Shown piece after piece: positions 8,744 to 17,658 of a DNA stretch of 64,000 nt (position 1 is its first letter; each line of letters starts with the position of its first letter). Source of the DNA: JACPDD01 sp040900105 (GTDB taxonomy: Bacteria; Patescibacteriota; Microgenomatia; Levybacterales; UBA12049); contig JBBDZP010000053.1 of assembly GCA_040900105.1 (NCBI GenBank), positions 11,474 to 75,473 of the forward strand, in the 5' to 3' direction. The notes beneath the pieces were generated by a model. The model was not told where the DNA came from, did not search any database, and saw only the letters and a list, made by a program, of their open reading frames with translations. Both the position numbers and the translations under genes were made by a program.

Positions 8744-10063
8744 CTACTTTTTTTCACTTAGTGAATCTATTTGAGCTTGCAGTATGGTTTTCAGCTTAAC
8801 CAAAATGTTTTTTTGTTTATAGCCGATATTATTTTTCTCTCCTGAATCCTTGGACAAATCATACAGTTCTTCTTTAACAACTTTGGTATTAACAGGAATT
8901 GTTTGAAAAAGATCTTCTTCCTTGCCCTCAAGAGTTTGGATGTATTTATATTTATTAAAAATTACACCTAACTTCCGCCGGCTTTTTTTAATAATATATT
9001 GACCAAATAAATTATCGTCAAAAAAGACAAAATCCCTCCCTTTCTTAGTAGTTCCTTTAATTAAAGGTAAAAGAGTTACTCCGTCAATTCCTTCTGGCCT
9101 ATCAATACCAAGTAATTCTAGGATTGTTGGAAATATATCAATATTTTGGATAAGGGCATTTATCTTTTTAGGAAAAATGGCATTATTATAATAAAAAACA
9201 AGAGGAACTTTGACTACGACCTCATAAGGATCATGATGCGCTATGAAAATATTGTGTTCGGTAAGACTTTCTCCATGATCAGCAGTAAAGATAATAAGGG
9301 TACTGTCTAATTCCCCTACCTTCTTAAGGTGCTCTATTAATCTCCCTATTTCCCCATCCATAAAACTGATTTCGGCATTGTATCTGTCTTCAATTGAGTT
9401 AAAAAGGTACGGGCGCAAGCCTTTAGGTCGTATATATGGAGAATGAGGATCACGAAAATGAATATAAAGAAATAATTTTTTATCCTTGTATTTATTAATA
9501 ACTTTTATTGCATCATCTATCATGGCATCAGCAGGATCCCGTGGAACTACTACCTTTGAAAAAAAACAATAGTAAAAACGCACAAAAAGGTCCCGTTTCA
9601 AAATCCTGATAGACAAAGCATCCAGGTATCGTAAATATTCAAGAAATTGAATGTTTTTACCGGCAATCTTTTTTTCATCTATATCCTTAACAACCTTCCC
9701 GCTATAATAGGCAAATCCTCTTTTGTGCCATCTCCCGAAATAATCGATAGCTGCCGTCTTAAAACCATTTTTTTGTAAAATTTCAGAAAGAAATGGAATT
9801 TTTTCTAAATTTCGCTCCTGTTCTTTAATAATCCATTTGCCATGACTAATAAGTCCAGTCGATATAGGATACCGTCCTGTCATAATCGCAGTAATTGAAG
9901 GATCACTTTTTGTGATAGAAGTATATGTATTTGCAAATACTGATCCTTTTTTACCTAAACTATCTATCACGGGGGTGGGAGAAGGATTTGCCCCATATAA
10001 TCCAACATTTTTAGCTCGGAGCGTATCGGCGATAATAAAGATGATTTTTTTTGGTTTCCTCAT
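8744..10063 (-). CDS. Sulfatase-fold (alkaline phosphatase superfamily) hydrolase/transferase lacking the CxPxR site
   Basis: A 439-residue member of the sulfatase/alkaline phosphatase superfamily. Metal-site candidates are Asp13 in IIADTLRAK and Asp262-His263 in TADHGES, with His202 and His207 in the HFRDPHSPY region. At the nucleophile loop, where sulfatases have C/S-x-P-S/A-R, it reads S53-D-P-S-I57 followed by MTGRYP. Serine is present but the Arg needed for formylglycine formation is Ile, so it may not be a formylglycine sulfatase. No signal peptide or TM is visible, so it appears cytoplasmic. It lies next to an aminotransferase and Gfo/Idh enzyme of a glycan cluster; hydrolysis or transfer of a sulfate or phosphate group is inferred. 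Confidence 0.8.
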   Translation of the reverse strand: MRKPKKIIFIIADTLRAKNVGLYGANPSPTPVIDSLGKKGSVFANTYTSITKSDPSITAIMTGRYPISTGLISHGKWIIKEQERNLEKIPFLSEILQKNGFKTAAIDYFGRWHKRGFAYYSGKVVKDIDEKKIAGKNIQFLEYLRYLDALSIRILKRDLFVRFYYCFFSKVVVPRDPADAMIDDAIKVINKYKDKKLFLYIHFRDPHSPYIRPKGLRPYLFNSIEDRYNAEISFMDGEIGRLIEHLKKVGELDSTLIIFTADHGESLTEHNIFIAHHDPYEVVVKVPLVFYYNNAIFPKKINALIQNIDIFPTILELLGIDRPEGIDGVTLLPLIKGTTKKGRDFVFFDDNLFGQYIIKKSRRKLGVIFNKYKYIQTLEGKEEDLFQTIPVNTKVVKEELYDLSKDSGEKNNIGYKQKNILVKLKTILQAQIDSLSEKK

Positions 10064-10078
10064 TTAACTGTCCGTTAT

Positions 10079-11254
10079 TTATTTCCTATATCTTCGAATA
10101 ATTTCCCTGACCGCGCTGATCACATCTTTAACATCTTTATCAGTTAAATTCGCACCCAAGGGAAGCGAAATAATTCTTTCACCTATAAATTCTGCATTAG
10201 GAAAATCTCCTTTTTTAAAACCAAATGTTTTCCTATAATAAGGGTGCAAATGAACTGGAGAAAAATGTACTCCAGATCCAATATTTTCATTTATTAAATG
10301 TCCGACAAATTCACTACGGTCTATTTTCATTTTCTCTAAATTAAGTAAAATTCCGTACAAATGCATACCATGGCGAGTATTTGGAGGGGTTGGTGCGGGA
10401 ATAGTAAGCAGTGGCTCCTCTTTGAATGCATTGTCATACATTTCCCAAATTTGACTTCGCCTTTTAAGATTTTTCTCTATTCTTGCCAATTGATGTAAGC
10501 CAATGGCAGAAGCTATATCTGTAAGGTTATATTTAAATCCCAGTTCTACTGCCTCATAAAGGCTAAAATGTTTTACAGAATATCGTTTCCATGCATCCCG
10601 AGATAAACCATGAAGACGCAATATGTTTAGGCGCTCTTCCCATTTTTTATTATTAGTTGTTATCATTCCCCCCTCTCCTGTTGCTAAGTTCTTTGTTACA
10701 TAAAAAGAAAAAACAGTTGTGTCTCCAATTGAACCAATTTTCTTACCTTTATAAATAGCTTCAATCGCGTGAGCTGCATCTTCGATGACAAAAAGATTAT
10801 GTTTCTTAGCAAGATTCATTACAGCATCCATCTCAACCGGTCTGCCGTGTAAATGCACCGGCAGAATTGCCCTGGTTTTGGAGGTTATTTTTTTAGCGAT
10901 CTCAGCAGGATCTATATTCCAGGTTTTTATGTCGACATCCGCAAAAACCGGCTTTGCTCCTGCATGAATAATTACATTTGCCGAAGATACAAAGGTCAAA
11001 GGAGTAGTAATAACTTCATCTCCGGGATTAAGATTGAGCACCTTTAAAGCAAGGTGAAGACCGGCCGTTGCGGAATTAACAGCTATCGCGTATTTTGCCT
11101 TTGCATATTTCCTAAACTCTTTTTCAAAAAGTTCCGTCTTAGGCCCTGTTCCCCACCAACCGGAACGCAACGTGTCAACAACTTCCTTGATCTCTTCTTC
11201 TCCAATGAACGGTTTACCAAATACTAGAAAATTTTTTCTCCTCTTATAACTCAT
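10079..11254 (-). CDS. DegT/DnrJ/EryC1/StrS-family sugar aminotransferase
   Basis: A 391-residue PLP-dependent sugar aminotransferase. Asp159 in VIEDAAHAIEA and the Schiff-base Lys188 in FYVTKNLATGEGG are in place. HLHGRPVEMD and the N-terminal GEEEIKEVVDTLRSGWWGTG are typical of the UDP-4-amino-sugar (ArnB/PseC-like) branch. It is preceded 3 nt upstream by a Gfo/Idh/MocA oxidoreductase, and this pair is common where a UDP-sugar is oxidised and then aminated (for example WlbA/WlbE-type routes). The exact substrate is inferred from context only. Confidence 0.88.
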   Translation of the reverse strand: MSYKRRKNFLVFGKPFIGEEEIKEVVDTLRSGWWGTGPKTELFEKEFRKYAKAKYAIAVNSATAGLHLALKVLNLNPGDEVITTPLTFVSSANVIIHAGAKPVFADVDIKTWNIDPAEIAKKITSKTRAILPVHLHGRPVEMDAVMNLAKKHNLFVIEDAAHAIEAIYKGKKIGSIGDTTVFSFYVTKNLATGEGGMITTNNKKWEERLNILRLHGLSRDAWKRYSVKHFSLYEAVELGFKYNLTDIASAIGLHQLARIEKNLKRRSQIWEMYDNAFKEEPLLTIPAPTPPNTRHGMHLYGILLNLEKMKIDRSEFVGHLINENIGSGVHFSPVHLHPYYRKTFGFKKGDFPNAEFIGERIISLPLGANLTDKDVKDVISAVREIIRRYRK

Positions 11255-11257
11255 ACA

Positions 11258-12442
11258 TCATTTTTTCATATTAGAAAGACCATCTTTTTCAAGCTCTTCA
11301 CACAATGCAATAACTCGCACTGCTTCCTGATATGTAGTTATAATCTTCTCTTTACCCAAAATAGTAGATATAAAATTATCCATTACATACTGACAAGCGT
11401 AATCATGATTATAAACGGTAAAGGGGAAGCGGCGGAAACCAAAATCTGCCTCTCGCATAAATAGTAATGACAACTTGCTAAAAGTACGCATATATAAACT
11501 TGTTGCAAAGCTTAAGGTACGCATATATAGATTTATTGCAAAAGATAGTGGTTTTCGGGGAAATCCAATTTTAGTTTTTGTAATAATCATCTCGGTGTCA
11601 AACCAACCACTATCGCCAAAAAAGTCGGCAACCTGCGTGAATCCTTTGTCTCCCGTATATAAAACACCATCGATATACGTACCCTTATCTCCCATAATAA
11701 TAAGATCATAAACCTGAGGGTAAACACAGGAACTATTAACATGAACCTTACCAATTATATTACTTGGGAATCGTAAGAGTATTGTTGCTGAGGTGTACGG
11801 AGCTTTATATTCGGTAAACGAATTTTTTGATACATAGGCGGTACCTTTAACAGGAGTTTCGTTTGTTAAATGCATCAGAAGATCAAGGGGATGACAACCA
11901 TGTGCGAAAATGAGGCTTTGTCCGTCTTTTTGTCTCCACTCATCAAATTGATTGAAGCGTTCCCGCATGTCGTGCCAGTAATTGGCCTCTATATAGAATA
12001 ATTTCCCCAGTGTTCCTTTCTTAATAATTTCATGAGCTTTTAAGAATGCGGGAGCACACCTCATCTGGTGGTGTACGCCGAATACAAGGTTGTTATAGCG
12101 TTTTATATAAGGACCAAGACGCTTTGCCTCTGCAAGACTTGCAACCATTGGTTTTTCACTGAGCACGTGCTTTCCGGCTTCAAGAGAGGCAACAATATTA
12201 TCAAAGTGTAAGTAATCGGGTGTACAAACCGTCACCGCATCAACACGATTAAATAATTCTTCACGGCTTTCTACAATGGTTACATTTTCAATTCCTGCAA
12301 TTCTCTTGGGATCAAAGCCAAAGATCTCCCCAACATGTGGATTGCGGTTAAGCCTACGGACATGTGCGCGGCCTGCTCCTCCCAAACCAATAACTCCTAT
12401 TCGCAATTTTTTAGGTTCACTTTTTCTTCTATTTTGGCTCAT
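11258..12442 (-). CDS. Gfo/Idh/MocA-family NAD(P)-dependent oxidoreductase with internal 11-residue triplicate repeat
   Basis: A 394-residue oxidoreductase. The N-terminal Rossmann fold has GVIGLGGAGRAH at 16-27, the family signature EKP at 96-98 (SEKPMVASL), and HGCHPLDLL at 181-189 with the likely catalytic His184. ATG at 12442 is preferred over TTG one codon upstream. The family oxidises or reduces sugar hydroxyl/keto groups; next to the DegT aminotransferase it probably makes the keto sugar. Residues 299-331 hold three 11-residue units around LSFAxxLYMRT, encoded by a 33-bp tandem repeat not typical of the family. It may be a tolerated insertion. Confidence 0.85.
   Translation of the reverse strand: MSQNRRKSEPKKLRIGVIGLGGAGRAHVRRLNRNPHVGEIFGFDPKRIAGIENVTIVESREELFNRVDAVTVCTPDYLHFDNIVASLEAGKHVLSEKPMVASLAEAKRLGPYIKRYNNLVFGVHHQMRCAPAFLKAHEIIKKGTLGKLFYIEANYWHDMRERFNQFDEWRQKDGQSLIFAHGCHPLDLLMHLTNETPVKGTAYVSKNSFTEYKAPYTSATILLRFPSNIIGKVHVNSSCVYPQVYDLIIMGDKGTYIDGVLYTGDKGFTQVADFFGDSGWFDTEMIITKTKIGFPRKPLSFAINLYMRTLSFATSLYMRTFSKLSLLFMREADFGFRRFPFTVYNHDYACQYVMDNFISTILGKEKIITTYQEAVRVIALCEELEKDGLSNMKK
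11450..11548 (-). repeat. 33-bp tandem repeat, three units, in frame inside the Gfo/Idh gene
   Basis: Units at 11516-11548, 11483-11515 and 11450-11482. The first two encode LSFAINLYMRT and LSFATSLYMRT; the third is diverged (FSKLSLLFMRE). GTACGCATATATA on the plus strand recurs exactly at 11484 and 11517. Because 33 is a multiple of 3 the frame is kept. Confidence 0.85.
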
Positions 12443-12486
12443 CAAAAATTAACACATACCTTCTATGAGAAGGTTTAATCCTGCTA

Positions 12487-12515
12487 GTTTAACAGAACGC
12501 TAAAAGGTGCGTCAA
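12487..12515 (-). promoter_or_regulatory. Candidate promoter for the Gfo/Idh-DegT-sulfatase unit
   Basis: TTGACG (12510-12515, overlapping the stop of the upstream methyltransferase), a 17-18 bp spacer and TTAAAC/TAAACT (12486-12492). It lies in the 69 bp gap ahead of the ATG at 12442. Downstream, 12459-12473 forms a small hairpin (CCTTCT, 3-nt loop, AGAAGG) with no U-run, so it is not a clear terminator. Confidence 0.38.
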
Positions 12516-13309
12516 TCTGCAGGTTTTTCAATAATGTAAACTACAATATTAGAAGTTCTAGAAAAAGGAATCTTTTCGTCCATTTTGTGGACAACATTAA
12601 GCGTCATATTAGCAAACTTAGGAAAAATTTTAGCTATGGTAAAAAGTGGAAGAAAAAACATAGTGAAAAACGGATATCCCTTTTTCTTAACAAGGACACC
12701 ACCTGATTTCCTTACAAGCTTATCTATCAAATTCCACTCAAACGAAATACCATATGTCTCAACTTTCTTTTTTACTAATATCTTCCTTAGAATAAAAGGT
12801 AGGATTCCAAAAAGCTTGATAATGTTATCTCCGGTTGTATTTGGTTCTATAATAATAGCCTTTCCGCCCGGCTTTAAAACTCTCAGTACTTCATAAATTC
12901 CCAAGTATTGATCTTTTTTCGTACTTAGATACATTAAAGATACGATGCAGTAAATATAATCAAATGTGTTATTCTTAAATGGTATTTTACGTACATCTGC
13001 CACAATTCCCTTACCTCTTTTTCCGAGCTTTTCATTAAAAAGACTCACAAACGTTTCAGAAATATCTATCCCATATACAAATGCCTCTTTATTCTTATTA
13101 ACAACCTCAATTGCCATTCTCCCATATCCACACCCAATATCAAGACATACGCACTTTACTTTTGGCAGACCCCTTAAAATTTCATCCTTATGTACTTTAT
13201 GGATATATTCATTAAGCACTGGAGGAAATGACTGTTGCATTACCGCTTCTTTTTTATCTTCAAATTTCCTAGCTCTTTCTTCCCAAGCATTTACTAATTT
13301 CTTTTTCAT
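12512..13309 (-). CDS. Class I SAM-dependent methyltransferase
   Basis: A 265-residue methyltransferase with motif I VCLDIGCGYGRMA at 54-66, acidic strand-2 end YGIDISE (Asp82), FDYIYCIVSLMYLS, and a classic VLKPGGKAIIIEP strand. It resembles type-11/UbiE-like enzymes. A hydrophobic stretch near 200-225 could contact a lipid-linked or membrane substrate. It starts 5 nt after the GT4 gene at 13315, so it is part of the same transcript. Methylation of a glycan or lipid-linked sugar is inferred. Confidence 0.84.
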   Translation of the reverse strand: MKKKLVNAWEERARKFEDKKEAVMQQSFPPVLNEYIHKVHKDEILRGLPKVKCVCLDIGCGYGRMAIEVVNKNKEAFVYGIDISETFVSLFNEKLGKRGKGIVADVRKIPFKNNTFDYIYCIVSLMYLSTKKDQYLGIYEVLRVLKPGGKAIIIEPNTTGDNIIKLFGILPFILRKILVKKKVETYGISFEWNLIDKLVRKSGGVLVKKKGYPFFTMFFLPLFTIAKIFPKFANMTLNVVHKMDEKIPFSRTSNIVVYIIEKPAD

Positions 13310-13314
13310 TTAAT

Positions 13315-14547
13315 TTATTTTATCCTCTTTGAACTAATTGCCTTTTCGAATACAAGTGCATATGCCTCTCCTATTTTATCTATAGAAAGTTTCTCAACTG
13401 CAATTTTTCTACTTTTTAAGCCCATTTGTTTACGAAGTTTATTTGATAAAACTAATTTTAACAATGCTGATTTTATTGCGTTAACATTCTTCTGCGGCAC
13501 AAGAAATCCATTCACTTTATCCGCAACGGTCATAGAATTTCCTGGAAAATTAGTAGCCACTACCGGCAATCCACATGCCATAGCCTCAAGAAGTGCTACG
13601 GGCTGATCATCAATATTTCCTGCTGCATCACTGATAGAAGGCATAACAAAAATATCTCCTAAATTATAGTACGAGAGAATTTTATCTCTGCCTATGCTTC
13701 CGGCAAATATAGTAGACTTATCTATCTTCCTTTTTTTAACTATAGCTAAAAGTTCTTCTTTTAAATCTCCCTCTCCAACTATAACCAATTTGACATTGGC
13801 ATAGGTTTTTATAATCTCCCCCATGCTCTCTAGCAAATATTTAAATCCCTTTTTCTCTACTAGTCTTCCAACTGCAAGTATAACCACGTCCTGCTTGTAA
13901 AATCCAAAATGTTTTCTAAGATTAGCTGAAGCACTGTGATCCGATTTATATTTCATAACATCAACAGGATACGGAATTACTTCGCTTCTCTTTATATTTG
14001 CGCCTAACTGCTCAACCTTTCTAATAAATGTTGGACTGTCTGCAATTACAATAGATGCTTGCTCTGCAGCAAAAATCGCTAATTTTTTGAATAAGATATT
14101 CATTCCTGCTACATATACATCCGAACCGGGAAGCGTTACTACGTATGGAACGCCAGTTAATTTTGAAACAATGGCGGCAATTAAACCGTTTGGAAGAAGC
14201 CAGTGAGCAGAAATAATATCGATCTTTTCTGATTTACAAATAGAAAGTAATTTAAAAATTCCAAAAATAAAAAGAAACGGTGCAATTATATATGCTCTTA
14301 TTGGGAGCTGGAAGCCTCTTTTTAGAGTTGAGGAATATCCCAGGTTGTGTAAGAAAGAAGGCCAGATATATTTGTAAGAAATCACCCGATAGGGAAAACT
14401 AGCATGCTTCAATCCTTTTATGTATGGGATAACTACAATTGGATGATTTCCTGCATGCTTAAATCCCAACATTAAAGCGTATAGAAATGCGGCAGTCGAC
14501 TCATTTTTGCTTTTCGGAAAGGTATGAGAAAGAACGGCAATTTTCAT
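13315..14547 (-). CDS. GT4-family glycosyltransferase
   Basis: A 410-residue GT-B-fold glycosyltransferase. The N-terminal domain begins MKIAVLSHTFPKSKNESTA and includes HWLLPNGLIAA and LPGSDVYV. The C-terminal nucleotide-binding domain has AVGRLVEKKGFKYL and the EX7E-like region ALLEAMACGLPVVATNFPG. These retaining enzymes use NDP-sugars in the cytoplasm, usually elongating lipid-linked glycans. The start overlaps the stop of the next GT4 gene as ATGA, so the two are translationally coupled. Donor and acceptor are unknown. Confidence 0.9.
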   Translation of the reverse strand: MKIAVLSHTFPKSKNESTAAFLYALMLGFKHAGNHPIVVIPYIKGLKHASFPYRVISYKYIWPSFLHNLGYSSTLKRGFQLPIRAYIIAPFLFIFGIFKLLSICKSEKIDIISAHWLLPNGLIAAIVSKLTGVPYVVTLPGSDVYVAGMNILFKKLAIFAAEQASIVIADSPTFIRKVEQLGANIKRSEVIPYPVDVMKYKSDHSASANLRKHFGFYKQDVVILAVGRLVEKKGFKYLLESMGEIIKTYANVKLVIVGEGDLKEELLAIVKKRKIDKSTIFAGSIGRDKILSYYNLGDIFVMPSISDAAGNIDDQPVALLEAMACGLPVVATNFPGNSMTVADKVNGFLVPQKNVNAIKSALLKLVLSNKLRKQMGLKSRKIAVEKLSIDKIGEAYALVFEKAISSKRIK

Positions 14548-15662
14548 GAAACGAGTTTCGACAATGCTACTTTTGCAGTATTATCCCAGTCAAGCTTTTT
14601 TGCGGAAATAGTAGCGCCCTCTTGCAATCTTTTGTATAAACTATCATTAGCTAATATCCTTTTAATTCCCAAAGCCATAGAGCTAGGATTTATATCAACC
14701 ACAAAACCATTTCTTCCATTTTGGATAATATCCCTAAGTCCTCCTACATTATATGCAACCGCTGGTGTTCCTACAATACCTGCCTCGGGAACTGTAAGTC
14801 CAAATCCCTCCTTAGTGGAAGGCACAACGAGCACGTGAGAACGACTGATTAATTCGAATTTTTTATCTTGCTTTACAAATCCCTGAAATAGCACGCTCTT
14901 TTGGAGCCCAGATTCTTTAGCTTTACTTTTAAGCTTCTTTTCATACTCCTCTTCGCCTCTCCCTATAACCCAAAGTCTTATATCGGGAAGGTCTTGCTTT
15001 AAGATTTTGCCGACTTCAATTGCATCTTCAATTCCTTTCGCTTTTAAAAGTCTCCCAACAAAGACCATTGTTGGTTTTTTTTCTTTCTTGAAATTAGGAA
15101 GTTTTTTTGGCAGAGTAATTCCCATAGGAAGAACCGTTATATTTTTCTTGGAAACGCCGAATTTAATTAAATCATTTTTAGTTGAGTTTGAAATAGTTAA
15201 GAATGGTTCCTTTTTATAAAACCTGAAGTAATTTTTTTCTATTAATTTACCAATCTTATTGAAAGGGAAAGGGAAGTTGACGTCCCAAATTTCATTCGCA
15301 ACCTCGCATATTAAAGCGACTTTTTTCTTTTTTACGTATAATGGGGTGAAGAAAGGAAGCCCATGTATTTCATCAATCACAACATCAAATTTATTCTTAT
15401 TCTTTTTATAATATAAAAAGGCCATGAAGTGGACAGAGCGATGAAAATGCCTAGCATCAGGATTTCCTCTTCTTATAATTTTTACTCCATCAATAATTTC
15501 TTCTTTTTTTGCTCCTTTGAAATAAGAGGAAAAATGGGACACCTCATACCCCCAGGTGGACCACCTTTTTGCAATCTCGTGGGTTAGTACTTCTGCTCCT
15601 CCTGAACTTGGATTTTTTATGTCTCTCCAGTTAAGAATTAGGATTCTAGGCTTTCGTGGCAT
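14544..15662 (-). CDS. GT4-family glycosyltransferase
   Basis: A 372-residue GT-B glycosyltransferase. The N-terminal SSGGAEVLTHEIAKRW (about 19-34) is the glycine-rich donor/acceptor loop. The C-terminal half has FVGRLLKAKGIEDAIEV and EGFGLTVPEAGIVGTPAVAY (the EX7E pair). It overlaps the upstream flippase gene by 17 bp and the following GT4 by 4 bp. A TATACT lies 6 nt before its ATG, so an internal leaderless promoter is possible. It probably elongates the oligosaccharide exported by the adjacent flippase; specificity cannot be read. Confidence 0.9.
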   Translation of the reverse strand: MPRKPRILILNWRDIKNPSSGGAEVLTHEIAKRWSTWGYEVSHFSSYFKGAKKEEIIDGVKIIRRGNPDARHFHRSVHFMAFLYYKKNKNKFDVVIDEIHGLPFFTPLYVKKKKVALICEVANEIWDVNFPFPFNKIGKLIEKNYFRFYKKEPFLTISNSTKNDLIKFGVSKKNITVLPMGITLPKKLPNFKKEKKPTMVFVGRLLKAKGIEDAIEVGKILKQDLPDIRLWVIGRGEEEYEKKLKSKAKESGLQKSVLFQGFVKQDKKFELISRSHVLVVPSTKEGFGLTVPEAGIVGTPAVAYNVGGLRDIIQNGRNGFVVDINPSSMALGIKRILANDSLYKRLQEGATISAKKLDWDNTAKVALSKLVS

Positions 15663-16914
15663 TGCGATAGTATATCAGAAGGCTAAATAGAAGTAAAAAT
15701 GAAACAAATATCATCCCTGCAATAACCTGACCGATACTTTCATGAAAAAACATAATAAACACAGACTCCAAAGCTGCCGCGACTATAGTAAAATATAGAA
15801 CCTTAGTTTTCCCTATCGAGAGATAAAAACTATTCAAAAGATAGCTCATGCAATAGAAAAGTATAAATATAGAAAACGGTCCTAAATATGGAGCCAGGGA
15901 GAGATAAACACTGTTTGGAAAAAAGATACCGAGAATCATTTTAGGAAAGAAGAAATAAATAAAGCTCAATACAATAGATGGTAAAACTATAAGCGCTATG
16001 GATAGCAGTAGCGTACCTGTGAGTTGTTCTTTTCTTTCTTTCTTCTGAGCAATTAGAGGGAAAAGAACAGATGCTATGGGAGAAACTACATAAAAAATAG
16101 ATCTGCCCATAAGAGAAAGCGCCGCATATTGCCCTGCCAAAGTGGGACTAAAATAATGCTTTACCAAAATTATATCTAGAGATATTAAAGAGATGATGCC
16201 TATATTTGATAAGAAGACTGGAATCGCATAAGCGTATGCCTTACTATGCAAAGAGCCGAGCGTGAACTTATCCTCCAATATCTGCACTTTTAGATGTTTA
16301 AAAAGAGGTAGAAATGAAAATAGATAAGCTGCTATGGCAGATAGAAAAAAGGCATAAATTGCACCCAATGTTTTTAATCCAATGGTTACTAAAAGTATTC
16401 CGAATATCAATTTAATCAGGGAAGAAAAGATATTTACAAAAGACAAATACCCAAATTTCATTAATCCTTGCAAAACTCCCTGAGGAACGCTTGTCAAAAA
16501 AGAGAAAAAGAGAGCAACAACAATAAGTACTATAAAACTTTGAGAGTTGATATGTAAAAAATTGGATATCTGATATGAAAAAACTGCAAGCAGTCCACAT
16601 ATAAAAAGTGCCATCAATCCTACCCACTTTTTTCCCGCTATAACAAGAGAGCCAACAATCTTCTCCTTTTTCTGTCCTACAAGCGTTGCTGATAATTTTG
16701 CAAAAACCATCATTATTGCGATTGCAAACACAGAGAAAATATTAAATAGAGACATCAGGGAAGCAAAAGTTCCATAGTCGGCAACCGAAAGAAACCTACC
16801 CATTGTTAAATTAAAGAGGTAATTAAGAAGACTGGCAGCCATGGATCCAGCAAAAATTACGCTACTTCCTAAAATGAGCGGGTGCTTTACCAACTGGTAA
16901 ATGGTTTTTTTCAT
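15646..16914 (-). CDS. Wzx-type polysaccharide flippase (MOP superfamily)
   Basis: A 422-residue polytopic protein with about 12 predicted TM segments, starting LILGSSVIFAGSMAASLLNYLFNLTMGR-like (given here only as a description of TM1) and LSVADYGTFASLMSL, the pattern of the oligosaccharide-translocase/PST family. It should flip polyprenyl-pyrophosphate-linked oligosaccharides to the outer face. It overlaps the downstream GT4 gene by 17 bp and sits 3 nt after a GT2, so synthesis and export are on one transcript. A second flippase is at 51544-52998. Confidence 0.85.
   Translation of the reverse strand: MKKTIYQLVKHPLILGSSVIFAGSMAASLLNYLFNLTMGRFLSVADYGTFASLMSLFNIFSVFAIAIMMVFAKLSATLVGQKKEKIVGSLVIAGKKWVGLMALFICGLLAVFSYQISNFLHINSQSFIVLIVVALFFSFLTSVPQGVLQGLMKFGYLSFVNIFSSLIKLIFGILLVTIGLKTLGAIYAFFLSAIAAYLFSFLPLFKHLKVQILEDKFTLGSLHSKAYAYAIPVFLSNIGIISLISLDIILVKHYFSPTLAGQYAALSLMGRSIFYVVSPIASVLFPLIAQKKERKEQLTGTLLLSIALIVLPSIVLSFIYFFFPKMILGIFFPNSVYLSLAPYLGPFSIFILFYCMSYLLNSFYLSIGKTKVLYFTIVAAALESVFIMFFHESIGQVIAGMIFVSFLLLFSLLIYYRNATKA
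15669..15697 (-). promoter_or_regulatory. Candidate internal promoter for the GT4 pair
   Basis: TTTACT (15692-15697), 17 bp spacer, TATACT (15669-15674), then 6 nt to the ATG at 15662. The expected start of transcription falls on the start codon. It lies inside the flippase coding sequence, so chance cannot be excluded. Confidence 0.35.
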
Positions 16915-16917
16915 AAA

Positions 16918-17658
16918 TCATTTTCCGTAGGAGTCTCTAATTTTCAATCTATAGAATACGGCAAAAGTATCCCAAAGCATTAGGAAAATTATTTTCCAAA
17001 AGCTCTTTGAAGTAATGCTACTATCCTTATTAAATTTAAGTTTTATTGGGCCTTCATATATTCTATTGAATCCAAGAGAATAAGCAACAGCCAAAACCTC
17101 TATATCAAAAGCAAAGGCTTTAATAATTATTTTTGGGAAAACTTGCCTTACGACTTCTTTTTTAAAAAACTTAATGCCGGTCTGGGTATCTTTAACATTG
17201 AATCCGAACATAAGCTGCGTAAGATTTCTGTACCCCCAGGTTAACATCCTCCTGCTTAATGGATAATCAACTTTTGAATCCGGATGAAGCTTACTCCCTA
17301 CGATAATATCTGCATTTCTCCAAATCAGAGAATTAAGAAGTATTGATATACCGGTGGCCTCAATGTCCATTCCGGCATCAATGAAACCTATAACATCCCC
17401 CTTTGCCTTCAGCATTCCATACTTAACTGCATGTCCTTTGCCTATATTTTCCTTGTAACCAAAAACTTTTATCTTGTTGCTTTTTACTTTCCTAGCTCTC
17501 TCCTCTGTTCTGTCTACAATACCGTCAACGACAACTAAAATCTCATAGTCAAAAGGGAGGGTTGACAAGATATTATCCAGATTCTTAAGATCTTTTACAA
17601 TTGTTTTCTCTTGTTTGTAGGCAGGAACGACAAGGGATAATAGTTTAATGTTGCGCAT
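16918..17658 (-). CDS. DPM1-like GT2 glycosyltransferase with atypical active-site motifs
   Basis: A 246-residue GT2 beginning MRNIKLLSLVVPAYKQE. The nucleotide site reads VVVDGIVDRT (Asp45) in place of the usual VDDGSxDxT, and the DXD region is FIDAGMDIE (Asp94) in place of DAD. C-terminal TQTGIKFFKKE and FAFDIEVL are typical of polyprenyl-phosphate sugar synthases, so it still looks like that family. A TTG at 17679 would add seven residues; ATG at 17658 is preferred. It overlaps the RmlC-like gene by 14 bp. A lipid-phosphate-sugar donor for the GT-C enzymes is the inferred product; the altered motifs leave activity uncertain. Confidence 0.82.
   Translation of the reverse strand: MRNIKLLSLVVPAYKQEKTIVKDLKNLDNILSTLPFDYEILVVVDGIVDRTEERARKVKSNKIKVFGYKENIGKGHAVKYGMLKAKGDVIGFIDAGMDIEATGISILLNSLIWRNADIIVGSKLHPDSKVDYPLSRRMLTWGYRNLTQLMFGFNVKDTQTGIKFFKKEVVRQVFPKIIIKAFAFDIEVLAVAYSLGFNRIYEGPIKLKFNKDSSITSKSFWKIIFLMLWDTFAVFYRLKIRDSYGK

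Noticed and set aside
12459..12473. Hairpin as rho-independent terminator
   Set aside because: The stem is only 6 bp and no U-run follows on the minus strand.
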